This document shows, piece by piece, positions 1 through 7,337 of a stretch of DNA of 8,916 bases. Numbering within the stretch: position 1 is the first letter of the stretch; every line of letters begins with the position of its first letter. Below the pieces are notes generated by a model. The model was not told the origin of the DNA. It saw only the letters and a program-made list of their open reading frames with translations, and made no database searches. Source of the DNA: Spirochaetota bacterium (lineage in GTDB: Bacteria; Spirochaetota; UBA4802; JAFGJZ01); NCBI GenBank assembly GCA_022704645.1, contig JAKJGA010000066.1:1-8916 (forward strand), in the 5' to 3' direction. Position numbers and translations under genes: made by a program.

Positions 1-2
1 TC

Positions 3-899
3 TATGATTTTAATCATTTGTTTACACTCGGAGCATCATATCTGAATGAACGTCTGTTCTGGAAAGAAAATGATTTTCCGTATGATATTGAAGAGGATAC
101 TAAACGGACAACTGAAAAATCATATTCGGGAATTCTTATAATTCCGTATATTAAAATGAAATATCAGGCGAATCTCGGATTATATTATACCCGGGGGAAA
201 ACATTCTGGGAATATAACAGAAACGGTGTTGTTTATGAATTTGACGGAAATAAGGGTGTAGTAAAAGCTGTTTTAGATTTTAATACTGCTGAGATGTTTA
301 CTTATTCAGTGACGAAAGAACGCGGATTTATTTTTCACGGTTATGCGGAAAATTATTCGAAAAAGTTCGGTGATGATTCTGAACTTAAAAATTATTTCGG
401 AGCACTTTCATTAAGGCTTCCTTCATTTGTTTATAATCACTGTTTTTCATTTACCGGAAAGTACGGTCATTCAAATGCGGATGAATATTTCAGTACGCCG
501 TTTTCCCTCGCCCGTACAAAAAAAGTCTTTACGAACAGTCTTGACAATATGGAAGACGGTATACGCGGATATGAAAAAGACAAGGTGTGGGGCAACCGCT
601 ATCAGTCTGTTACGGCAGAATATATAATGCCGCTTTTCAGGCTGAATAACGGTTTTGACAGAATTCCGGTTTTTAATCATGTAAATTATATCCGGCCTTT
701 TTTTGAAGCGGCGCGACTTTACTCAAACGCTTCAACGGATTCAAAAGATAAAAAGTATTATAGAAGCGCCGGCTGTGAAATTATGTTTGATATGACAACG
801 GGATATTTTCTAAGCCATACCGTGTATGCCGGTTTTGCAAACGGATTCGACAAGTACGGCCAGAAAGAATTCTATTACGGAATTAAAGTAGAACTGTGA
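3..899 (+). CDS. C-terminal part of an outer-membrane beta-barrel-like protein (5' end outside window)
   Basis: The frame is open from the first complete codon at base 3 (Y-D-F-N-H) to TGA at 897-899, so the gene almost certainly begins upstream. A TTG at 18 is possible as a start but has no Shine-Dalgarno and interrupts an already open frame. The visible 298 residues are rich in Tyr, Phe, Gly and Asn and show repeated short stretches of alternating hydrophobic and polar residues separated by charged turns. There are no long hydrophobic helices. The end, with a G-F-A-N-G-F-D segment followed by a last strand E-F-Y-Y-G-I-K-V-E-L, resembles the terminal strands of outer-membrane barrels, including those found behind TolB/WD40-like propellers. 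Outer-membrane location is inferred; the specific family is not recognised. The stop overlaps the GTG start of the next gene (GTGA), so the two are probably co-translated. Confidence 0.6.
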   Translation, partial: YDFNHLFTLGASYLNERLFWKENDFPYDIEEDTKRTTEKSYSGILIIPYIKMKYQANLGLYYTRGKTFWEYNRNGVVYEFDGNKGVVKAVLDFNTAEMFTYSVTKERGFIFHGYAENYSKKFGDDSELKNYFGALSLRLPSFVYNHCFSFTGKYGHSNADEYFSTPFSLARTKKVFTNSLDNMEDGIRGYEKDKVWGNRYQSVTAEYIMPLFRLNNGFDRIPVFNHVNYIRPFFEAARLYSNASTDSKDKKYYRSAGCEIMFDMTTGYFLSHTVYAGFANGFDKYGQKEFYYGIKVEL

Positions 900-3025
900 G
901 TTCTGATCTTTTAATAATTACGCCGCCGTTTACGCAGTTTAATTGCCCGTATCCTGCGGCTGGATATCTTATTCGCTATCTGAAATCAATGGGATATTCT
1001 GCGCATCAGAGTGATATGAGTATCATGCTTGCTCATAAAGTATTTTCTTCCGATGGAATGAGGAAAATATTTGATTCGGCGGAACAGTCCGTCAGTTCTA
1101 AATTCTCCGAAAAGGTTTTTCTTATAAAAGATTCTTTTACCGATTCGGCTGATTTTGTACTGGATTTTCTTCAGCGAAGCAATACCGCTTCCGCAAGAAG
1201 AATAGTCAGAGGCGGAATTCTGCCTGAAAGCGGAGAACATGCGCAAATTATTCTTTCAGGCGTCTCCTCTGATAATGATATTGAGAGAGCAAGAATAATG
1301 TGCACATTTTTTCTTGCGGATATGGCAAGATTCATTTCAGAAACAGTAGATTCTTCATTTGCTCTTGCGAAGTACGCTGAAAGAATTTCCGTATCGGCAG
1401 ATACTTTCCGTCCTGTTGAAGATGAAGTTTTAAAGGAAAATATTATAACGGAAATGTATTTTGATATTCTTCGTGCGGAGATTGAAAAATATAATCCGGA
1501 AGTTTTTGCTGTCAGTATACCTTTCCCCGGTACGCTGGTCAATGCACTTCGCGCCCTCCGGTTTGTAAGGGATAACTATCCTAAAAAGATTAGATGTGCC
1601 GGAGGAGGTTACGTTAACACCGAGCTAAGAAACATCAATGATAAGAAGTTTTTTGATTATGTTCAGTATTTAACTCTTGATGACGGAGAGAAACCGCTTA
1701 TCAACATTATAAAAAAATCGCGCGGAGAATCCTATTCTTTTAAGCGGACATTTCTGATTGAAAACGGACAAATTGCGTTTCATGATTCGGACGAACCTGA
1801 TGCAGAAATTTCTGAAGGATTTTTCGCCGATTATTCGGACATCGATACAGGCAAGTATCTTATGCTGGCGGACAATACCAACCCGATGCTTTCGATGTGG
1901 AATTCGGATTTTTATCTAAAGATGACACTTGCTCACGGATGTTACTGGAAAAAATGCGCATTCTGCGATACCGCACTTGATTATATCTGCCGGTTTGAGC
2001 CGGAAACGTCAGTTTCTGCGGCGGAAAAAATAGATAAACTTGTCAAAGAAACCGGAATCAATTCATTTCATTTTACAGATGAAGCCGCGCCGCCTGCTTT
2101 ACTGCGTGAATTGTCTCTGGAATTAATTAAGAGAAAACTTAACATAAGCTGGTGGGGCAATGTCCGCTTTGAAAAAAGTTTTACACTGGATGCGGCGAGA
2201 CTTCTGTCTGTTGCAGGCTGTATCGGTGTGAGCGGCGGACTTGAGGCGGCGAACGGACGCATTCTTGAACTTATGAAAAAGGGAGTTACTCTTGAAGAGG
2301 CGATTGCGTCATGTGCTAATTTTTCGAACGCTGGAATAATGGTTCATTCATATCTGATATACGGTTTTCCTACGCAAACTGAACAGGAGATTCTCGATTC
2401 TCTTGAGACTGTGAGGCAGATGTTTGAAAACGGATATCTGACGTCTGCTTATTTCCACAGATATGCGATGACAATTCACAGTGATTCGGGAATTAATTCT
2501 CATAAATACGGCGTTAAATCGCATGCTGAAATGAATCCTTTTGCGAATAATGAAACAGCATATTCAGGCGATGTTTGCGATTACTCCGGGTATTCAAACG
2601 GTTTACGTGCTGCACTTGATAGTTATAATATGTATTCTCAGATAAAAACTCCCATATCAGATTTTTTTGATTTTGAAGTTAAGAAGCCCGGTGTTAAACC
2701 CGGTTCTGTCAAAAGAATTTATGAATCGCAGGATCATTTTCCTCTCGAAGGGAAATATGTTTTGTGGAATCTTTCGGGAAATATCAGCATCAATAATAAA
2801 CGAGACAAGAAAATTCTTGTATTGACTGATAAATCGGGTTCAGACTCGATAGAAGTTTCTGAAACTAATTTAGAATTAATTTCGCATATCGCGCATGAAG
2901 CTGATATTTTTTCCGGAAAGAAAATACTTTTGTCAGAAATAAAAAATGATATGCGGTTTGCTGTGTTAGTTGAAAGTCCGGAGTGGGCATTTCTTCGTGA
3001 AAATGGAATAATACTTGTGGTGTAA
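896..3025 (+). CDS. Radical SAM protein with B12-binding-type N-terminal domain (function unknown)
   Basis: 709 residues. The N-terminus (L-L-I-I-T-P-P-F at 5-12) and residues about 200-275 (C-A-G-G-G-Y at 234-239) have the Rossmann-like pattern of cobalamin-binding domains of B12-radical-SAM enzymes, but I see no DxHxxG lower-ligand motif. The radical SAM core (about 340-580) contains G-C-Y-W-K-K-C-A-F-C: Cys349, Cys354 and Cys357 would bind the 4Fe-4S cluster that cleaves S-adenosylmethionine. The spacing is CX4CX2C, not the usual CX3CX2C. S-G-G-L-E at 446-450 is the SAM-binding GGE-type motif, and Y-G-F-P-T-Q-T-E at 489-496 fits the end of the barrel. About 110 C-terminal residues form an extra unassigned domain. 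The start is GTG overlapping the previous stop; the N-terminal L-L-I-I-T-P-P pattern supports it. I recall similar proteins of about 700 residues in Bacteroidota, annotated only as radical SAM. The substrate is unknown; methyl transfer or a radical rearrangement would be guesses. Confidence 0.88.
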   Translation: MSSDLLIITPPFTQFNCPYPAAGYLIRYLKSMGYSAHQSDMSIMLAHKVFSSDGMRKIFDSAEQSVSSKFSEKVFLIKDSFTDSADFVLDFLQRSNTASARRIVRGGILPESGEHAQIILSGVSSDNDIERARIMCTFFLADMARFISETVDSSFALAKYAERISVSADTFRPVEDEVLKENIITEMYFDILRAEIEKYNPEVFAVSIPFPGTLVNALRALRFVRDNYPKKIRCAGGGYVNTELRNINDKKFFDYVQYLTLDDGEKPLINIIKKSRGESYSFKRTFLIENGQIAFHDSDEPDAEISEGFFADYSDIDTGKYLMLADNTNPMLSMWNSDFYLKMTLAHGCYWKKCAFCDTALDYICRFEPETSVSAAEKIDKLVKETGINSFHFTDEAAPPALLRELSLELIKRKLNISWWGNVRFEKSFTLDAARLLSVAGCIGVSGGLEAANGRILELMKKGVTLEEAIASCANFSNAGIMVHSYLIYGFPTQTEQEILDSLETVRQMFENGYLTSAYFHRYAMTIHSDSGINSHKYGVKSHAEMNPFANNETAYSGDVCDYSGYSNGLRAALDSYNMYSQIKTPISDFFDFEVKKPGVKPGSVKRIYESQDHFPLEGKYVLWNLSGNISINNKRDKKILVLTDKSGSDSIEVSETNLELISHIAHEADIFSGKKILLSEIKNDMRFAVLVESPEWAFLRENGIILVV

Positions 3026-3026
3026 T

Positions 3027-3518
3027 ATGGAAAAAGAATATTTGTTAATACTTGAAAAGGCGAAGTCGCGTTATAATCAGACAAAAAAATCAATGAGCAT
3101 TTTGTCTAAGCGCAGTATTAAGTCTTTTGATCGAATTCTTCAGTCGATTCACGGAGAAGTTTTTGAGAAAATAGACTGTACTAAATGCGCCAACTGCTGC
3201 AGAAAACTCGGTCCTATGTTTAATGAAACTGATATCGAAAAGATGTCATCTCACTGCGGATTAAGAAGAAAGGACTTTATTGAAAAATATCTCCGGATGG
3301 ATGAAGACAATGATTATGTTTTTAAATCAATGCCTTGTCCTTTTGCGCTTGAAGATAATCTGTGTTCTGTATATGAAATCCGGCCTCGTGCATGCCGCGA
3401 ATATCCTCATACTGACGAAAAGAATATGCAGCCGAAACTTTCAAGGCTCGCTCAGAATACGCTTTATTGTCCGGCAGCATATCTGATTTCGGAAAAGCTG
3501 ATCGAACAACTTTGTTAA
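3027..3518 (+). CDS. YkgJ-family cysteine-cluster protein (putative Fe/Zn-binding)
   Basis: 163 residues from ATG 3027, one base after the stop of the radical SAM gene. An in-frame TTG at 3015 would add four residues overlapping the upstream gene and is less likely; GGTG just upstream is a weak Shine-Dalgarno. The cysteine pattern is that of the YkgJ (UPF0153) family: C51-x2-C54-x2-C57-C58, then C104-P-F, C113-S-V-Y-E-I-R-P, C123-R-E-Y-P-H and C148-P-A. Eight cysteines are therefore placed as in the family, which is thought to bind iron or zinc; no enzymatic activity is established. The first 45 residues are basic and probably helical. No signal peptide or membrane segment is seen, so it should be cytoplasmic. 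Tight coupling to the radical SAM gene suggests a shared role, for instance metal-cluster or redox support, but this is inference. Confidence 0.9.
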   Translation: MEKEYLLILEKAKSRYNQTKKSMSILSKRSIKSFDRILQSIHGEVFEKIDCTKCANCCRKLGPMFNETDIEKMSSHCGLRRKDFIEKYLRMDEDNDYVFKSMPCPFALEDNLCSVYEIRPRACREYPHTDEKNMQPKLSRLAQNTLYCPAAYLISEKLIEQLC

Positions 3519-3531
3519 TCTTATAAAATAT

Positions 3532-3559
3532 TTGACGCGTTTTAGTATTTTCATAAAAC
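3532..3559 (+). promoter_or_regulatory. Candidate sigma70-type promoter for rpe
   Basis: TTGACG at 3532-3537 (five of six to the -35 consensus) is followed after 16 bases by TAAAAC at 3554-3559, a modest -10. It fills most of the 60-base gap before rpe and would give a leader of about 15 bases carrying the GAGG ribosome site. No hairpin terminator for the upstream transcript is visible, so rpe may also receive read-through. Confidence 0.4.
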
Positions 3560-3578
3560 TGATCACAAGCGAGGCCTT

Positions 3579-4238
3579 ATGTATGTGATTGCTCCTTCGA
3601 TACTTTCTGCCGATTTCTCACGTCTTGGAAAAGAGTGTGAAGATGTTATTTCAGCCGGCGGAGACTGGATTCATTTTGATGTCATGGATAATCATTATGT
3701 TCCAAATCTTACAATAGGGCCGCTTGTGTGTTCGTCGCTGAAAAAATACGGAATAAAGGCTCCGATTGATGTTCATTTGATGGTAAAGCCGTGCGACAGT
3801 CTTATTAAAGACTTCGCAGAGTCCGGCGCGGACTGGATAACTATACATCCGGAATCGACTGAACATCTTGACCGCTCGCTTCGCCTTATTAAAGATTGCG
3901 GATGTAAAGCCGGAATATCTTTAAATCCGTCAACATCTCCGGAATGTCTTGATTATATAATTGATATTGTTGATATGATTCTTGTTATGAGCGTCAACCC
4001 CGGTTTCGGCAGACAGAAATTTATCGATTCTTCGATTGCAAAGATCAAAGCTGTTAGGGAAAAAATTAAACGTTCAGGAAGGGATATCCGTCTTGAAGTC
4101 GACGGAGGAATAACCGCTTCGAATATCGCTATGATAGCAGCTGCGGGAGCCGATACATTTGTTTCAGGATCGGCGATTTTCGGTTCTCCTTCATATTCTG
4201 ACGCAATCGGAATGATGAGAAAATCTCTTAAAGCTTAA
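3579..4238 (+). CDS. rpe: Ribulose-phosphate 3-epimerase
   Basis: 219 residues, the usual length. It interconverts D-ribulose 5-phosphate and D-xylulose 5-phosphate in the pentose phosphate pathway, in the cytoplasm, as a metal-dependent (beta/alpha)8 barrel. Family motifs run the full length: I-A-P-S-I-L-S-A-D-F at 4-13, H-F-D-V-M-D-N at 32-38, D-V-H-L-M-V at 64-69, M-S-V-N-P-G-F-G at 137-144 and L-E-V-D-G-G-I at 172-178. Metal and catalytic residues are in place: His32, Asp34, His66 and Asp175. One oddity is G-F-G-R-Q at 142-146, where most family members have G-F-G-G-Q in the phosphate-binding loop. The ATG at 3579 has GAGG at 3571-3574 four bases before it; the ATG at 3583 is out of frame. 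Its 3' end overlaps the convergent phosphopantetheinyl transferase gene by 11 bases. Confidence 0.97.
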   Translation: MYVIAPSILSADFSRLGKECEDVISAGGDWIHFDVMDNHYVPNLTIGPLVCSSLKKYGIKAPIDVHLMVKPCDSLIKDFAESGADWITIHPESTEHLDRSLRLIKDCGCKAGISLNPSTSPECLDYIIDIVDMILVMSVNPGFGRQKFIDSSIAKIKAVREKIKRSGRDIRLEVDGGITASNIAMIAAAGADTFVSGSAIFGSPSYSDAIGMMRKSLKA

Positions 4239-4851
4239 TTCCGAGTTTTAAAAAAAGATCGGCTGGTGTAACTTCCTGTATTGCGGCTCTGCCTTTTCCG
4301 TAGACACTGATAATATAATCTTCTTTTCTGAAGCTCGTTATATTTTCCTCATCAAGCGATAAAACTGAAAATGAGTTTAAACCGCCGGCAAGTCCTTTCC
4401 CGGTAAATTTTAGATAGGCTTCTTTCTTTGTCCATATTTCATAAAAGATTTCTCCGGAATAATTATTGTAAGAAAGATATTCCTTCTCATCTTCGGTAAA
4501 AAAACGCGAAGAAATTTCTGCGAATGATGCATTTCTCTTTATACTTTCAGCATCTATTCCGCATTCTTCGTCTGAAATAACAGCTGCGCATAATCCTCCT
4601 GTATGACAATATGAGAATTTGATTTTTTCATCCGGTAGAAACGGTTTTCCATGTGGGGATCTTTGTATATTATACAGAGGATTGATTCCGGCTTCATGAA
4701 GACCAGAAGCTAAAAGAGCCGATGCCAGCATTTTCATGTTCCGCAGTGCAGGATTTGCTGTTAATTCGATTGAGTCAGTGTAACTTTTGCAGAAAAATGG
4801 CGGCATTTCAAAAGCGCCGCCATTTGATTTAATATAATAAGCGTTAATCAT
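4228..4851 (-). CDS. 4'-phosphopantetheinyl transferase (Sfp/AcpT type)
   Basis: 207 residues. Enzymes of this family move the 4'-phosphopantetheine arm of coenzyme A onto a conserved serine of acyl or peptidyl carrier proteins. The family signature is intact: C-G-I-D-A-E-S at 97-103 (Mg-binding Asp100 and Glu102), F-F-T-E-D-E at 117-122 (Glu122), and I-W-T-K-K-E-A-Y-L-K at 139-148 followed by G-K-G-L at 151-154. The segment R-S-P-H-G-K-P-F at 64-71 and F-S-Y-C-H-T at 79-84 match the CoA-phosphate-binding region, where S-H-S is more usual. Its ATG overlaps the TGA of the upstream flavoprotein (ATGA), which argues for translational coupling. No carrier protein, fatty-acid, polyketide or peptide synthetase gene is in the window, so it may serve fatty-acid synthesis or a distant pathway. 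I cannot choose between AcpS-replacing and Sfp roles. Confidence 0.92.
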   Translation of the reverse strand: MINAYYIKSNGGAFEMPPFFCKSYTDSIELTANPALRNMKMLASALLASGLHEAGINPLYNIQRSPHGKPFLPDEKIKFSYCHTGGLCAAVISDEECGIDAESIKRNASFAEISSRFFTEDEKEYLSYNNYSGEIFYEIWTKKEAYLKFTGKGLAGGLNSFSVLSLDEENITSFRKEDYIISVYGKGRAAIQEVTPADLFLKLGIKL

Positions 4852-7286
4852 ATAAACAGATTGAGACTGCTTGACTCGGTTTCGTTCAGGTATGCCGCTA
4901 CACCGCCGATTGTGACTCCGTCAATCAAATCTTCTTTTCTGACCCCCATCACATCCATGGACATCTGACATGCCATGAATTCAACATTGTTCATGAGGGC
5001 AGAATTAATCATTGTTTCGAGGGAATCAATGTTTTTTTTCTTCATCCTCCGGCGTATCATTTTCGGTCCCATGCCGGACATATTCATTTTTGAAAGCTCA
5101 AGTTCTCTGCTTCCTTTCGGCATCATGAATGAAAACATTTTAGAGAAGAAGTCCTTTTTTGATTTCGATTTAGTCTTTTTGATGACATTCAGTCCCCAGA
5201 ATGTAAAAAACATAGTAACTTTCTTTCCTGTGCTTGCTGCTCCGTTTGCAATAACGAATGCGGCGATTGCCTTGTCGAGATCGTCCGAAAAGACCACAAT
5301 CGTCTTGCCGTCTCTGTTTGTATTTGCGGGTGCTGCAGAGCCTTTTTTTATTTTCGCAGTAACGATTCCTTTCGCATTATTAACTGAAATAAGGGTGTTC
5401 CTTGTCATCAAACACCATGCTCCGACATCACGCATGAATCCTTCGTCGGTTGCTTCGATAGTCAAAGTATCTCCTTCTGAAAGTTTTTCGATCTCCGATT
5501 TTAGGCGCATTATAGGGCCAGGGCACTGAAGTCCGCATGCGTTTACTGTAAACGATTTTCCTTCAGCTTCAGTTGTTTCTTTTAATTTTTCGCCCGAATC
5601 GCTGCCTGTCCAATTCTGGGTTATTCCGTCTTCTGTTTTCTGTGATGCAGTGGAATACAGCTTATATCCGCCCGAAAGATTGTATATGTTTTTGAATCCT
5701 TTATTTGTAAGGATTTTCAATGCGACGTAACCTCTTAGTCCGACCGCGCAATAAATCAAAATGTTTTTATCCTTGTTTATTTCATTTATTCTTGACCTTA
5801 AAGAATCCAGAGGAATATTCACCGAGTGCATGATTGAACCGAGTTCATATTCTTCAGGCGTTCTCACGTCGACGATCTGCCAGTCTGATGGATAAATATT
5901 TTTTATATCATTCCATGACAGCGTTTGAACTTCCCCTTTAAAAATATTTTCTGCAGTGAATCCCGCAATGTTAACAGGATCTTTTGCCGACGAATACGGA
6001 GGTGCGTAGGCGTGTTCAATGTTTCTGAGATCGCTGACTGTGCCGTTCATTCCCATTACTGTTGCAATCATGTTTATCTTTGATTCAACATTATCGTAAC
6101 CTGTTATTTGTGCTCCAAAGATTTTTCCGTTATCGGGATCGAAAACAAGCTTGATTGTCATTGTAGTCGAACCCGGATAATAGGTCGCGTGAGAAGCACT
6201 GATCGTTATAGAGCTTTTGCATTTAATTGACTGGCTTTTTAGGAATTTTTCTGATAGACCGCATGAAGCTATTGTAAGATCAAAAACCTTGGCTATTGCC
6301 GTTGCGATTGAACCCCTGTATTTTTCCGTGTTGCCGAATGTAATATTGTTGGCAGCTATTCGTCCCTGTTTGTTTGCAGGCCCCGCTAAAAATACCGGAA
6401 GAGGTTTGTTCGTAATCGGGCTGGTGTAAACTATTGCGTCGCCTACTGCGTAAATGTTCTCATCATTAGTGCGCAGATATTCATCGACAATTATCGAACC
6501 TCTTTCGCTGAGATTAATTCCTGAACTTTTCAAAAATGCGGTGTCGGGTTTTATTCCGATTGAAAGAATAATCATATCGGAAACAATTTCTCTGCCGCTG
6601 TTAAGCCTTGCAGAAATGGAATTTCCGTTCCTTGAAAATGAAGCAATACCGTCTCCCAGAAATAGATCAACCCCTTTTGTCTTTATGTGATGATGCGCGT
6701 ATGCCGCTATTTCGAAATCTACTGGCGTCATTACCTGATCAGCCATTTCGACGATAGATACTTTGATTCCGAGCGCATGAAGATTCTCTGCCATTTCGAG
6801 ACCGATGAATCCTCCTCCAATGACTATTGCTGATGAAGGCTTGTTTTCATTTATGTATTTCTTGATTTTATCCGTATCGGGAACACTTCGCAGAGTAAAA
6901 ATCGCAGGATCATCTATTCCGTCAATCATGGGTTTGATTGGCTCCGCTCCGGGAGAAAGAACCATCTTATCATAATTTTCTTCGTAAGTTTTTCCTGATG
7001 AATCTTTTACAGTGACTGTTTTCTTTTCCCTGTTTATTGATATGACTTCTGATTTTATTCTCACATCGACATTGAATCTTTTGAAGAAAGAATCCGGAGT
7101 TTGAACAAAGAGTGAATCTCTGTTTTCTATTGTGCCGCCGATGTAGTAAGGCAGTCCGCAGTTAGCGTATGAAATGTAGTCGCCTCGTTCTATAATTATA
7201 ATTTCGCTGTTTTCGTCGATTCTTCTGAGACGAGCTGCGGCTGTAGCACCACCGGCTACGCCGCCGATTATTATTATTTTTGACAT
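4848..7286 (-). CDS. Four-domain CoA-disulfide/persulfide reductase fusion: FAD reductase + rhodanese + TusA + DsrE-like
   Basis: 812 residues. Residues 1-450 are a pyridine nucleotide-disulfide reductase: FAD-binding G-G-V-A-G-G-A at 8-14, single redox cysteine Cys43 in Y-A-N-C-G-L-P-Y-Y, NAD(P)H-binding G-G-G-F-I-G at 157-162, second FAD motif I-Y-A-V-G-D-A at 278-284, and Y-A-P-P-Y-S-S-A-K-D-P at 427-437 typical of CoA-disulfide reductases. Residues about 455-545 are a rhodanese domain with Cys513. Residues about 577-648 are a TusA domain (C584-G-L-Q-C588-P-G-P). Residues about 660-812 are a DsrE2-like domain, methionine-rich at 717-780, with Cys773. Relatives reduce CoA disulfide, CoA persulfide or polysulfide with NAD(P)H; here the added domains suggest a sulfane-sulfur relay within one chain. 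It is probably cytoplasmic. The ATG has GAGGTG at 7291-7296, four bases upstream. The gene follows the antiporter by 51 bases and overlaps the transferase by four. Exact substrate unknown. Confidence 0.93.
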   Translation of the reverse strand: MSKIIIIGGVAGGATAAARLRRIDENSEIIIIERGDYISYANCGLPYYIGGTIENRDSLFVQTPDSFFKRFNVDVRIKSEVISINREKKTVTVKDSSGKTYEENYDKMVLSPGAEPIKPMIDGIDDPAIFTLRSVPDTDKIKKYINENKPSSAIVIGGGFIGLEMAENLHALGIKVSIVEMADQVMTPVDFEIAAYAHHHIKTKGVDLFLGDGIASFSRNGNSISARLNSGREIVSDMIILSIGIKPDTAFLKSSGINLSERGSIIVDEYLRTNDENIYAVGDAIVYTSPITNKPLPVFLAGPANKQGRIAANNITFGNTEKYRGSIATAIAKVFDLTIASCGLSEKFLKSQSIKCKSSITISASHATYYPGSTTMTIKLVFDPDNGKIFGAQITGYDNVESKINMIATVMGMNGTVSDLRNIEHAYAPPYSSAKDPVNIAGFTAENIFKGEVQTLSWNDIKNIYPSDWQIVDVRTPEEYELGSIMHSVNIPLDSLRSRINEINKDKNILIYCAVGLRGYVALKILTNKGFKNIYNLSGGYKLYSTASQKTEDGITQNWTGSDSGEKLKETTEAEGKSFTVNACGLQCPGPIMRLKSEIEKLSEGDTLTIEATDEGFMRDVGAWCLMTRNTLISVNNAKGIVTAKIKKGSAAPANTNRDGKTIVVFSDDLDKAIAAFVIANGAASTGKKVTMFFTFWGLNVIKKTKSKSKKDFFSKMFSFMMPKGSRELELSKMNMSGMGPKMIRRRMKKKNIDSLETMINSALMNNVEFMACQMSMDVMGVRKEDLIDGVTIGGVAAYLNETESSSLNLFI

Positions 7287-7337
7287 AAGCCACCTCGATT
7301 AAATATAGCATCGAAGCGGCAAAAATAAAATATAAAT

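Noticed and set aside
3015..3026. TTG start four codons earlier for the YkgJ-type gene
   Set aside because: The ATG at 3027 is adjacent to the upstream stop and a better start; the extra residues M-W-C-N are not a family feature.
5070..5140. Methionine-rich stretch in the DsrE-like domain as a metal-binding insertion
   Set aside because: I recall similar methionine-rich sequence as typical of DsrE2-type domains, so it is not a special feature of this protein.
4975..5529. 184-residue plus-strand open frame opposite the flavoprotein gene
   Set aside because: It is the antisense of the TusA/DsrE-like domains, whose conserved motifs are all on the minus strand; no family pattern of its own.
7302..7307. 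TATATT (minus strand) as a -10 box for the flavoprotein gene
   Set aside because: Transcription would begin inside its own GAGGTG ribosome site and no good -35 is present 16-18 bases upstream; read-through from the antiporter is more likely.
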